A stretch of 64,000 bases of DNA from Doryteuthis pealeii (taxonomy: Eukaryota > Mollusca > Cephalopoda > Myopsida > Loliginidae). The stretch lies in contig CM042145.1 in NCBI GenBank assembly GCA_023376005.1, positions 57,770,540 through 57,834,539 on the forward strand, read 5' to 3'. Every line of letters begins with the position of its first letter. Position 1 is the first letter of the stretch. Made by a program: the position numbers and the translations under genes. Positions 54,722 to 64,000 of the stretch are shown here, in pieces. The notes below the pieces were generated by a model. The model made no database searches and had not been told where the DNA came from. It saw nothing but the letters and a program-made list of their open reading frames with translations.

Positions 54722-55305
54722 TCAAGATAGGTCCGACACAAGGTTGCATTTGATACGCAGACCCTCAATTGCTGCTTGTGGGGATGACCCCCAATTGCTG
54801 CTTGTGGGGATGACCCATGAAACTTTGTAAGTGATCCTTGGCTTTGGTAGGGGTACCCCCTGTGGCAGATAATAAGGCTGTATCTCGAATTGATGCTTAG
54901 TTATCACCGGGGCAATTAAGCAAAGCTGTACAGCTGAAAGTAAGCTCCGGTGAATAATTCTTTTCAAATTAAGGGACTTTTTGAGACCACTCCCCCCTCT
55001 CTCGTCGAGGCTTAGAATACGTCGACTGCAGAGAAAGTAAGGAGTCTTGGGTATAACAATAAACTGCTTATAATTATGATGCTCCAATTCTGGAGCTTCG
55101 GTGAAGTTGGGAATACTTCTTTCTTTGCAATTATGCCCAAGTTCACTCTGACCCTGAGTGGTAGTACCTGTTAGGGTTCGATTTAAAAAACAAATAACAA
55201 AAACGCACAAAATGTGAATATGAACGTACAATGTATGCGATTCCCTAACCTCTATGCATAAAATAACCCTAGACTGGTTGACATGCCGTAAAAATCAATC
55301 AATCT
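54722..55305 (+). repeat. REP-3 copy with tail
   Basis: REP-3 front blocks at 55080-55175 (CTCCAATTCTGGAGCTTC, CTGACCCTGAGTGGTAGTAC), then a short middle and a hairpin tail at 55246-55305 ending in AATCAATC. The 54722-55060 part has a 27-bp direct repeat (CCCCAATTGCTGCTTGTGGG at 54789, related text at 54762). The 169-codon minus-strand frame is the antisense of this repeat and not a gene. Confidence 0.7.
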
Positions 55306-56924
55306 CACTCGCACAACACACGTGTGTATATCAGTGATTCATAATTCATTCCATTCAGATAAATATCGGTTTAACCTCCAATTTCCAACTGTCCAACCAG
55401 AATACCGAACCACACCTACTCTATATTATATCATAAATTAATCTATATGACGTGTTTTGTTATGAGAACTAAATAAAATATGCATGCATAATTATAATAA
55501 ATATATTTTTATTGATAGAAACTTGAGAAGTGGATGGCTAATAATAACATGTCTCTATGACATTGAATCTACCAAAAACTCCGGAAGTTAAGAAGTATGT
55601 GTACACTGTGCTCACCTTCTATTTCCGCCTTATGTCAGTGTACAGTGCACACGTATTATTTGATATATACGTATACACTGTACATGGATTATTTGAACTT
55701 TATCTGAATTGGATTTTGATTTTAGACAAAAGCAAAACGACTTCGAGATATTTTAATGCCAAGGCCGTAGCAACCGGGGGAGTCAGGAATATCCCTCACC
55801 CACAAAAAAAATATTACTTGTAATATTTTTACAGGGTTTTATTTCAACAAAATACAATAAAGAAATAAATACAAGAAAAAAAAAACTATCAAAGTAAGGA
55901 AGTATATAATATTAAAAAAAACCCCGAAGATTAGATTCTTTGTCATCGGGTCAACTGTATTGTTATTATAAATAACAACGTGTTAACATATTTGTACTTT
56001 ATAAAAGGTTCCTTTTCTTTTAACTCTTTTCTTTTTCAATGCAACATCGTTTTCTTCCAATCCAAAGATACTGGTAATTTTAAACGTACTTACCGCTAAC
56101 CATATTAGTGGCCTTAACTTAACGTCAAATTCTGAATTTTATTTGGTCCTTCCAAAACATTTATCTCTGCTACGGGCCTGAATGCTAAACTTTTCAACCG
56201 ATTTTTTGATGCTTCAAAGGAAAACTAAAGATGTTTCTAATGTTTTTATGGATATTTTCGAGCATCCCATCATAATTGAGAATTTCCTCAAAGATGTTCC
56301 ACCTTTTACTATTTACTAAGGTTTGTTTAATCTGGTACAGATGCACCCAGGTTGTTTCCGGTACCTTCTGTTCTTAAATGGTTACCCATTTCACAACTGA
56401 ACAGACTCATCACTGCTTAACTTAGGTGATCAGTCAGGAATGGAAAGTCACGTTTCATCTTTGGTACAGAAAAAGGCTTAAAAATCGGTCATTTTGCGGT
56501 TATAGATTTATTTCTGTCTACGGGTTTACCCATGAGTTTCATCAGACCGCTAACTTTATTGAAAATGGTAAACAGAAAATTCATGAGGATTTATTTATAA
56601 TTTTTCTGGGAATTCCTGAAAAGGAATCAGATTTCAGTTCCTCTCATCGTCTTGGGTGGTGATGTTTATGACTGGGGAATTAGTTAACCAGGTGGTAGTG
56701 ATATTGTCTCTCTGTGGGGTTGTGTCCCCTCAATAAATTCTTAGAGGAATGGCCACCTTGTTCCTTCGGCTGTTTGATTTCATTGGGGTAGAATATCAAG
56801 AGGTGAAATTTCCTGGCTATAAGTAAATTCATATATCTTTATACATACATACGTCCACAGATCCCTGTACATATGTAAAAAAAAAAAAAAACACACACAC
56901 ACAACCACACACACACATATATAT

Positions 56925-56937
<13 letters not shown>
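55306..56937. other. spacer, possibly a decayed coding relic
   Basis: A small hairpin (TGTACAGTGCACACGTA at 55639 with its near-complement at 55668) lies within short TGTACACTG repeats. At 56170-56760 the base composition is less AT-rich and several short frames follow one another (for example 56426-56662), as in an old coding relic, but I recognise no domain. Confidence 0.35.

Positions 56938-56983
<46 letters not shown>
56880..56983. repeat. poly-A, CA and TA tracts
   Basis: Poly-A near 56880, CA repeats at 56893-56916 and TA tract at 56938-56983. Confidence 0.95.
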
Positions 56984-56988
<5 letters not shown>

Positions 56989-58403
56989 ATAAAGAGAAAG
57001 TAATATTTACTCATATTTATTTATTGAGAATAAGTTTCAGTGATTTCCTTCATTTTTTTCTTTTATCAAACAGTTACCTTTCAGTCCCAAAATTTATATA
57101 TCGGTAATTGACCGTAAGTCGCCATCTGTTTAGTGGTTTGAAGAGGGAAAGACTAAAAAAATATATATAGCCGGTAGATGAACTTTAGCAAACTGAAGAC
57201 GTGGTTCAGTAGAAAAAAGAAAAAAGAAGAAAAAAAGATAATGACTGAAACTTATTATGTGGATATTGAATATACGTATTACGTTTCTCTCTCCCTCCTA
57301 TACATATGTAACCGCTGATATTTATTCACCAAGATATTCTGGATAAGTCCCTCGTGTTTCGTTGTGGAGAAAGCGCCAGAGTATTTTTCCATATTACAAA
57401 TAAATACGCCTATTTTTTGTTTGATTTGTTTTTATAAAGTATCGAACTCCCTTCAAGTTATAGGTTATTATTTGGCGAGTACGTAAATGAGTACCTACTA
57501 ATACGCCGGGTTTTTACCCTCTCCTCCAAATCGGCGAATTGTAGGATTTTAATATAATTTTCGGTACTTTAAAAAATGAAAAGACAAGTTTTCTTTTTAA
57601 GATAATTTTTTTACTCGATATTCAGAAGACATGTTTGTTTTTATTTTATTTTGTCATAAGCCAAATCCTCTTCAATCATTAAAATAATTTCCTTAAGTTA
57701 ATGAAGTTGCCAAAAACAATAATTCCATCTGAAAATACATTTTGTTTACCTTTTTATGACGTAATGATTGTGTTCGTACGGACGCCTTACTTACTTGCTA
57801 GTGTGAAAAGGTACAACATCTTTATTCTAAATTAAAGGCAATTATTTTTGTTGGTTTCTTAATTTCTAGGAATATCCTCTTACATATTCATTTGATTTGA
57901 TTTTTAAAATTTAAAAATTTTTTTGTTGAGATATTTATAAAATTATTAAGATTAAATTATTTTTACTGCCACTGATTGAGATTTTGGTTATTTATTGTAA
58001 AAACTCCTAATAATTAGATACGCCTATTTTTTCTTTTTTGGATGCTTATATTTGGCACAAGGCCAGATGTATGAGGGCACTTTGTGAAAGTGTCAAACTT
58101 CCTTCAATTAATCATATTTATAGGTTATTTTTACAGTACGTACTCTTGTATAAATCAAATTTTAAGGAAAAAAATCAGTGTTGGCCCATACATATATAAG
58201 AGTTTTGTAAGGCTGAAAATCAAATATTCGTGATCATAATTAAAAAAATCGCCTTATACACGAGTATATACGTTACTAAGAATAGTACTGTGGTTAGAGT
58301 TGGCGACGTTAACCTGTTAATCATAAACAGTTTTCTTATATAAACAATTGCAAACAAAATGAGGGGAATGGCATATTATTGATAGTGTTTTTTTTTATCA
58401 AAG

Positions 58404-58404
<1 letters not shown>
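56984..58404. other. AT-rich spacer
   Basis: The block ATACGCCTATTTTTT occurs at 57406 and 58019. A trace of the GGCACAAGGCCAG motif is at 58054. No gene. Confidence 0.45.

Positions 58405-58442
<38 letters not shown>
58405..58442. repeat. (TA)n microsatellite
   Basis: TA tract at the left edge of a LINE fragment. Confidence 0.9.
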
Positions 58443-58443
<1 letters not shown>

Positions 58444-58654
58444 GAAGTTACCCGGGCGCAACACAATGAAGCCATGAGGTCTAGAAGAAAGTGGCGGCAA
58501 CGAAGCACAGAGACATCAACATCTGCAGGTACAGCCGTCACATGCGACATCTGAGATCGAGAATGTTATTCGAACATAGGACTTCCCAGTCACAGGAGGT
58601 GTTGTAACTTCAGGGGCACAAGAACTATATAGTCTTCCGAGACTGCAATACCGA

Positions 58655-58657
<3 letters not shown>
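58443..58657 (+). pseudogene. LINE C-terminal zinc-finger tail
   Basis: The plus-strand frame reads SRRKWRQRSTETSTSAGTAV, TCDI, a TGA stop in place of the expected cysteine, DRECYSNIGLPSHRRCC and SSETAIPR. The C-D-I-x..R-E-C-Y-S-N-I-G-L-x-S-H pattern matches the C2H2-like end of the LINE at 15700-16432 (C-S-H-C..D-C-H-S-K-I-G-L-F-S-H). It is bounded by TA tracts on both sides, and nothing of the reverse transcriptase is left. Confidence 0.75.

Positions 58658-58727
<70 letters not shown>
58658..58727. repeat. (TA)n microsatellite
   Basis: Long TA tract. Frames across it are artefacts. Confidence 0.95.
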
Positions 58728-58729
<2 letters not shown>

Positions 58730-59415
58730 AGATTCTGTGAAAATTGGTGGAGACCAGCGAAAACCAAAGTTCAATAAAAAAAAAAAAATGTAAAAAAACT
58801 TTTTAACCCTCATTTCCCATAAGAAAAAATAAATAAAAATATAAGGGTATAAATCAATGATATATTAAAAACATGATTAAAAAAAAAAAAAAGATATTAA
58901 AGAAAAGACAAAAACAAATAAAAGAAAAATACAAATAAGTAGAATAAGGATAATAAACTACTTAAAAACAAGAATATATAAGGAATAAAAGATAAAGTAA
59001 ATATGCTATTTGTCAAGTATGGCTTACTTGTGGCACTGGTTGACATGCCGTTAACTACAAGAATAATTTTAATTTCTTAAAGGGTAACTTTGACAATACC
59101 ATAAAAAAACAATCGTTACATACGTGGCTCTTCTTTCTAGACAAGGCTTAGAACTTTTTTTTAGGTAGACATAAACGCCAAGAAGCCCTCAAAACATTTT
59201 TTTTTAATTCTTTCTATCGCACTCATTTTTGTTACCTTCCAATTTTCAATTCTAAAATAAAATGGGGTGCCGATATTGAAGTTTGTATCATGTCAGAATT
59301 TTGCAGACAATATGATTGATACAAGGGAAATATATTGTTTCTATATTATTTTAAATATATCCAACCACTAATATAATCATGATCATTTCTTTTGGACTCT
59401 GACAGTTATTTTGCT
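58728..59415. other. AT-rich spacer
   Basis: A-rich stretches near 58780, 58878 and 58910. A half hairpin-tail trace (ACTGGTTGACATGCCGTTAA) is at 59036-59056. No gene. Confidence 0.45.
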
Positions 59416-59796
59416 TCATATGACCCACTGAGACATTAACTCACTCGTAATGGTATACGAGAGATACAAACTTTGAGTGTGTGTTTAAATAGTATATTCA
59501 TCATAATTTTGCGCTAGTAGCATGGATATCCATGACAATCTCTCACCAACCGTCCCTATCGTTCATCGACCCCAGGGGCGGCGGGTCCTCTGCACTGCAT
59601 CCAGCATCCGTGCAGAGCTTGTCAATGTAGGTCTTTGTTGAGCAGCCTACACTGACGTGCCCATGTACAGATTTTCTCAAGCGAACGTCACTTATAAGTT
59701 CGTAATGGTAAATGGCATATTATCCTTATATGGGCCACTCAGTAAGGTTCGAACTCGCTAATAATAGTATAGAAGAGACACAAACTTTGTGTGTAT
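59416..59796. repeat. direct repeat of about 60 bp around unknown sequence
   Basis: GAGAGATACAAACTTTGAGTG (59459 on) recurs as GAAGAGACACAAACTTTGTG (59772 on), each preceded by a CCACT-to-TAATAGTAT-like block. The 300 bases between are less AT-rich (ATCGACCCCAGGGGCGGCGG) and unrecognised. Confidence 0.5.
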
Positions 59797-60182
59797 AGTG
59801 GGGATTAAAATGAAATAAAAATAAAGATAAAAAGATAACAAACTCCCATGAGCCTTCAGACCGAAAGAACCCTCCGAGTATGTGCAGGAAAAAGGACCCA
59901 CTTCCGACTTCCAAGATAATCTCTCGGCCATTCTAACTTAGGCCTTAACTCGGACTAGTAACTACTACTGGCCAGGGAGAAATTCCCTTGCCATGTGGTG
60001 GCTATGACCCGTAAATAAAGCCTAAATCATAAAACCACCTATTGTCTTTGTCTCTTCGTTTTTCTTCCCTTGGATTCCTTTTTCAGTGCGACCACCAAAG
60101 ATGGGGTTAAAAGTAAACCCTGGGAACACGCACCAAGAATATCCAGCTACCCTTTAAACCTAAGACCTAAAACCTCTTGCAA
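59797..60182 (+). repeat. LTR-like dispersed repeat, copy 2
   Basis: Partner of 8750-9100 with the same block order, AATAAAGCCTAAATCATAAA included. This copy is a little longer in the middle. The 62-codon minus-strand frame is not a gene. Confidence 0.55.
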
Positions 60183-61002
60183 CCCAACTCTATCGTATAA
60201 ATAGTTGGCCAAGGCTAGGCCTAGGCTAATTGATACGCCAATAATTTCCAGCTGTAAAAATCAACAAGCAATCCCAGATTGTTTTCGAATGATACCAAAG
60301 TATCTAAGATAGATCGTACAAATCCTTTGTAGACAAAAACATACAGTTGCGTTAAATTTAAAGTTCACTAGAAAATACACGAGTAGAGATCAGGTGAGGA
60401 TTACTTTAAACGGGATTTTAGATGCTAAAACTGTTTTTTTATCAATTTCCTCTATTGAAGCATTAAGCACCAAAGTCTCCCCCCCCCAAACGGAACTCTT
60501 TGCGGTATACGTGTGTTGGGGGAGGGGGCGATTAGAAGTGAATAAGCAGCCTGGGCAAATGCCTAATATCGGTACATTACTGTGAAACAGAATAGATATT
60601 TTCCAGTACCTCAACTGCGTATGTGTGAATGGTGTCAAAAATAGCTCATCTACGCTGTCGTCACCCCACCTCACAACACTCTCGGGCATCAGAGAGTGAC
60701 CCTGACCCTTTTTAGTGTAATGGAAGAGGAGCGGTCAAGGCGGAAGTTGAGTCGGATGATTTATTCCCGGTCACAGACGATCCGGGTTGTTTAACTATGT
60801 CAAGTAACTATGTAGCCCAGCGATAAGGCCTTAAAATAGACATTGTTTGGTGGTGGGTGGAGGTGGGGGGGCTGATTGAATGGGGGCGTACGTACAATAC
60901 TAAAGCGCACTTAGCGTGACGGCTGGAAATGGAATAAATGTCCCGTGTTATTCATATGTAAGTTTATAGCTTTATTTTCACTTATTTAAGCAATAGTTTT
61001 GT
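60183..61002. other. spacer with a GC-richer patch
   Basis: The part at 60400-60920 is less AT-rich. Frames on both strands at 60390-60689 lack recognisable domains. The short G-rich tract near 60850 is low-complexity. No gene called. Confidence 0.4.
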
Positions 61003-61215
61003 GTATGACTAAAAGAGTTCAAATCCTGGAAAAGACTGATGTCACTCTGTTTCGTGCTAATGTCCTAGAGAAAGTCATCAGTCCATCTGGTCCTCCCTCC
61101 AGCTATGGGTATTTCGTAGGGATCTTTAGCCTTGGTAAGACAACCAGTCTAGGAGAAGGAAATAAACTATGAATCCAAATCAATTGTGCCCCGCTTAAAA
61201 ATTATCTTGTGTATT
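61003..61215 (+). repeat. SINE-2 copy, variant-b-like, diverged
   Basis: GAGTTCAAATCCTGGAAAAG, CTCCAGCTATGGGTATTTCG, GACAACCAGTCTAGGAGAAG and a TTATCTTGTGTATTATCC tail follow the family order. Confidence 0.75.
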
Positions 61216-61362
61216 ATCCTTTACATCTTCTATACACAATGAACAATGATATAAAACAGTTAATAGAAATTATTACAAATATTGAATTAATTAACCAGCA
61301 GTATTTAAAAAAAATGAGTTTTCAATAAACCAATAGAACAATTTTACCGCTGCCCACATAAA

Positions 61363-61368
<6 letters not shown>
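61216..61368. other. AT-rich spacer
   Basis: Nothing recognised. Confidence 0.5.

Positions 61369-61420
<52 letters not shown>
61369..61420. repeat. (TA)n microsatellite
   Basis: Pure TA tract. Confidence 0.95.
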
Positions 61421-61422
<2 letters not shown>

Positions 61423-61721
61423 CGGTTCACTGAAAGATATTTTTTTCAAGATGGGGTTTTAATTTCCAATCATACTAAAAATGACCCTCCCATAAAAAGA
61501 CAATTATCCCCCCCAATAAGATCTGAGTGATGCTGTACGAAAATGAAGGTGGTTACCGCATATTTTTGTATTTGTGTGGGTGTTTGTTTTTGTCTTCATA
61601 ATCCTCATCAAAAAACAATTTGTTCTTTAATTTCTCATTTCGTTTCTGTTTACTCAGGTGCGTGGCTGCGTAGGCGATGTATTTGTCAATTATAAAAAAA
61701 ACAAAAAGACCCAAAACGTTA
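61421..61721. other. spacer, partly duplicated at 62215
   Basis: CAAAAAACAATTTGTTCTTT plus ATTTCTCATTTCGT at 61610-61645 recurs at 62267-62300, so each of the two SINE-1 copies nearby is next to one copy of this stretch. Confidence 0.55.
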
Positions 61722-61962
61722 GTTTTATCTCAGTCGGTAGAGCATCCGCCTAGGAACCACAAGGTTCCGGATTCGATACCGACCCTAACCAACTCAGTGC
61801 ATGAGTAGCACAGCTTGGATCTATGAGTAAAGGGAGCTAATGACAGGTGTGCTACTCCACCTTAGACGCAAAACAATTTCTCTGGTCTAGCGGTAGTGAA
61901 AAGGGGATAGGCTCGCTCGCTGTCCCGCTGATACTGACAATTGGCCACTCTGCCTAATTTAC
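61722..61962 (+). repeat. SINE-1 copy, full length
   Basis: Plus-strand head TATCTCAGTCGGTAGAGC, then GATTCGATACCGACC. The body contains TCTCTGGTCTAGCGGTAG, and the 3' end has GGCCACTCTGCC. A TA tract follows. Confidence 0.9.
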
Positions 61963-61964
61963 TA

Positions 61965-62022
<58 letters not shown>
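61963..62022. repeat. CA / TA tract
   Basis: A short CA run, then a TA tract, between two SINE-1 copies. Confidence 0.95.
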
Positions 62023-62023
<1 letters not shown>

Positions 62024-62027
<4 letters not shown>

Positions 62028-62212
62028 GTCAAGGGGCCGGTAGAGCACCCACCTGTGTAGCACAGATTTGTTAATCTGATCTGTGGGGAACTGATGGTAT
62101 GTGTGGTGCTCCACCTCACCAAAATAATCTGCTTGGTCTAGCGCTAGCGGGAAAGACTCTCTCTCTATCCGGCTGATACCGACAATAGGCCACTTCGCTA
62201 ACTTTACTTTAA
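62024..62212 (+). repeat. SINE-1 copy, head partly deleted
   Basis: The head keeps GGCCGGTAGAGCACCC but loses the B-box part. The body (GGTGCTCCACCTCACC, GGTCTAGCGCTAGCGG) is well preserved. Confidence 0.85.
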
Positions 62213-62660
62213 CTTATATATAAATTATTGTTTGTTTTTTTTCAGTGTTTGTCTTTTTTACCATTGTCACAAAACAATTTGTTCTTGATTTCTCATTTCG
62301 TGTCTGTTTACTTGTGTGCAGATTTGTCAAAGGCAGTGAAAAAAACCCAAAACAAACAACAAAAAAAATGATAAAAACATTAACGTACATTGCAAATTAC
62401 AACCATTAAAACTTGATAGAATTAGAATAACATTTTGGCTTTCTTATATAAAAAAAAAGTCATACTCAAAACTATTACTTACATAAATGAAAATAAAACC
62501 ATAAATTTACATATGAATGACACAGGGACAGTCATTTATTAAAGCTTGATAATTAAAATTATTATATGACTTATATAACCCGTGACTGTGATAAACGACA
62601 TTTGTTAGTACATATAATACACATTACATGTTGATAATTAACAATTTAATATCGTTTATA
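62213..62660. other. AT-rich spacer
   Basis: Apart from the piece shared with 61610, nothing recognised. Confidence 0.5.
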
Positions 62661-62664
62661 CTTA

Positions 62665-63265
62665 CCTAGTGTACAAGGGCTTCTACCAGAGGGACGTCCC
62701 TTCCAGGCAGCACTTTCCCACTCATCTAAAAGTTTTATTGTCCAGTGTCTGAGACGCACCAAAAAGGGAATGTCGACGAGACCTCGAAATTTTTGCACTG
62801 GCCACTGCATGAGCTTCGTTGTGTGCGTGATTCCTCACGTGTAAAAAAAAATGCCTAGTGAGAGGCCAGGAAAATAATACTTACCAGGCATTCGTGTCTG
62901 GTGGGTAAGGGCTGTATTTATTGCCCGGTGCCTGAGGCACAACTGAAAGGGGAATGCCGACCGAACCTAAACAATTCTTGCATCCGCTCCTTGGGACACA
63001 TGCTTCATGCGGGACACCCATTAAACAGACCTTGTGTCACATTTTAGCCATTTGGGGAGTCAATTACACCTCAAAATCAAAAAGTTCAGTTCCAGAGTGC
63101 CTTTCTTCAGAAAGTAACTTCCCTATCACCTAAAAGGGATAAAGCCTGGGATCATTGCCCACTACACACCTAAAGGGAAATACCGACGAAACTGGTAATT
63201 TTTTTAACACTCCCGGGAGGCTTGCCACCTGCGGGGGATCCCACATTAAATCAACCTTGTTATAT
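62665..63265 (+). repeat. REP-4, three serial copies
   Basis: Copies at about 62665-62845 (GAATGTCGACGAGACC), 62860-63055 (GAATGCCGACCGAACC) and 63100-63265 (AAATACCGACGAAACTGG). Each has an upstream CACC/CATCTAAA-type block and a downstream TTTTGCA or TTCTTGCA block. They are strongly diverged from one another. Confidence 0.75.
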
Positions 63266-63296
63266 TCTAGTTTCGTAAAGAGCTGGATAGATTTTG

Positions 63297-63322
63297 CATA
63301 TATATATATATATATATATATA
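63297..63322. repeat. (TA)n microsatellite
   Basis: Short TA tract. Confidence 0.9.
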
Positions 63323-63504
63323 CATATTTGAAAAAAAATCACAAATTTATGTACCTTTTAGAATTTAGTACTGTAACAATATTAAAAAACCCAACTTACT
63401 TTAAAAGGCTTAAGTTTTTATAATCTTTGTAAATAAAGTTTACAAAAGTCAAATAGCTACTTCTTTATGAGGATACTTTATGGTACTATGGAGTTAGGTA
63501 AAGT

Positions 63505-63625
63505 AAACCACGTAGTCTCAGGGAGCTGTCCTCCAAACTGCGTTTGCTCCCCTCACCTAAAATGGGCCGGGCTGGGTTTTTGCACTAACCGTCACATGAG
63601 CTTCGATTTGTGCGTTCTTCTCCAT
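63505..63625 (+). repeat. REP-4 fragment
   Basis: GCTCCCCTCACCTAAAATGG, TTTTTGCACTAACCGTCAC and ATGAGCTTCGATTTGTGCG match the first REP-4 copy at 62700-62825, with the central CCGACGA block missing. Confidence 0.7.
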
Positions 63626-63639
63626 GATAATCCCTGAAA

Positions 63640-63735
63640 GTATCGGTCTCCGCTAGATCACCGAAGTTAAGCAACGATAAGCCTGTTCAATACTTTATTG
63701 GGTGACCACTTAAACAACAACAGGTGCTTTGAGCA
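63640..63735 (+). repeat. 5S-rRNA-derived sequence (SINE head or pseudogene)
   Basis: TATCGGTCTCCGCTAGATCA, CCGAAGTTAAGCAACG and TTGGGTGACCACTT match the middle and 3' half of animal 5S rRNA, including the internal promoter area (box A-like AAGTTAAGCAACG, box C-like GGGTGACC). The first ~25 bases of 5S are absent and there are many changes (for example ATAAGCC for the usual GTCGGGCC), so it is not a working 5S gene. It is followed, 30 bases on, by the 3' hairpin tail module. Confidence 0.8.
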
Positions 63736-63761
63736 ACCTGAATCGTTTGTTTATCGAAATG

Positions 63762-63822
63762 ACTTAATTCGGCATTAAATGACTCGAAAAGGGTTGTTAT
63801 GCCATAAAACAAACCAACCTAT
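63762..63822 (+). repeat. 3' hairpin tail module behind the 5S-derived head
   Basis: CGGCATTAAATGACTCG, TTGTTATGCC and ATAAAACAAACCAACC, nearly the same as at 38990 and 39640. Confidence 0.75.
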
Positions 63823-64000
63823 GTTAATCCGGCGTGGTGGGAGGTCAGGAAAATAAATACCTTATGATAAACTAAAATTTGTCAGTTTTTGTCATTCACA
63901 TTTTTCAAAAGAAAAAAAAAAAAGAAAAAGAAAAAAAAAGCGTGTGAGGTCTACATGTTAACCGTAAATTTATGCAGTGTTTTTGGTATGTTGAACACGA
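63823..64000. other. spacer to window end
   Basis: A possible further REP-4 scrap (GTGGGAGGTCAGGAAAATAA at 63837) resembles 62855. A poly-A/G tract follows at 63910-63940. Confidence 0.45.

Noticed and set aside
54722..55231. 169-codon minus-strand frame, the longest that is not low-complexity
   Set aside because: It is antisense to a REP-3 copy; its C-terminal half contains the REP-3 blocks found non-coding elsewhere.
56170..56760. Host exon or retroelement gene
   Set aside because: Short frames are broken by stops and none has a recognisable motif.
63640..63735. Functional 5S rRNA gene
   Set aside because: The 5' quarter is missing and many conserved bases are changed.

Overview
The window looks like intergenic DNA from a large, AT-rich, repeat-laden animal genome. 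No host protein-coding gene can be supported. Long simple repeats (TA, GA, GT, TAA), many tRNA-derived SINEs, decayed non-LTR retrotransposons, mariner and hAT remnants, MITEs and a non-autonomous Helitron fill most of it. A mollusc, possibly a cephalopod, is my best guess. It rests on the short motif GGGAGATAAC near 9440, 17740-17850 and 44490, two weak traces of a GGCACAAGGCCAG-type repeat (58055, 13485), and the abundance of tRNA-SINEs and TAA-associated LINEs. This is inference from memory of molluscan DNA, not proof.

Layout. 0-9 kb: a mariner fragment on the minus strand (about 750-1400), AT-rich DNA, SINE-2 and SINE-1 copies and a foldback at 6184-6304. 9-18 kb: SINEs, a reverse transcriptase fragment (11.4-11.7 kb), a LINE tail in a TAA tract (12.6-12.9 kb), a 33-bp minisatellite inside a REP-3 copy (13.8-14.0 kb) and a three-layer nest of SINE-2, LINE and SINE-1 (15.5-16.8 kb). 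19.3-23.5 kb: a 4.15-kb non-coding Helitron with exact ends and an exact A/T insertion site, holding a 1-kb palindrome and a 600-bp tandem duplication. 24-32 kb: REP-3 and SINE copies, a 417-bp long-TIR element (26.5-27.0 kb), GA arrays and dispersed repeats of unknown class. 32-41 kb: a hAT deletion derivative, LINE tails in TAA tracts, a 73-bp minisatellite and a 590-bp tandem duplication of REP-3. 42-49 kb: a SINE split by an element with a 12-bp target duplication, dense microsatellites, a hAT-type MITE with perfect 40-bp TIRs and a 205-bp AT-centred palindrome. 49-54 kb: the least repetitive part, with a possible non-coding first exon ending near 50603. 54-64 kb: a 33-bp minisatellite, a LINE zinc-finger tail (58.4-58.7 kb), an LTR-like repeat (59.8-60.2 kb), serial copies of REP-4 (62.6-63.6 kb) and a 5S-rRNA-derived element at 63.64 kb.

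Labels used here are my own. SINE-1 is a tRNA-headed family of about 240 bp. SINE-2 is a second tRNA-headed family of about 270 bp with two tail variants. REP-3 is an element of 0.35-0.6 kb with a conserved front, a variable tandem middle and a 3' hairpin tail. REP-4 is a roughly 190-bp unit. The most unusual theme is a short 3' hairpin module (GGCAT...ATGCC followed by AATC or AACC repeats) found about 14 times behind different fronts: REP-3, an unrelated 350-bp insert and a 5S-derived element. It may mark elements mobilised by one LINE. No CRISPR, operon or prokaryotic feature is present.
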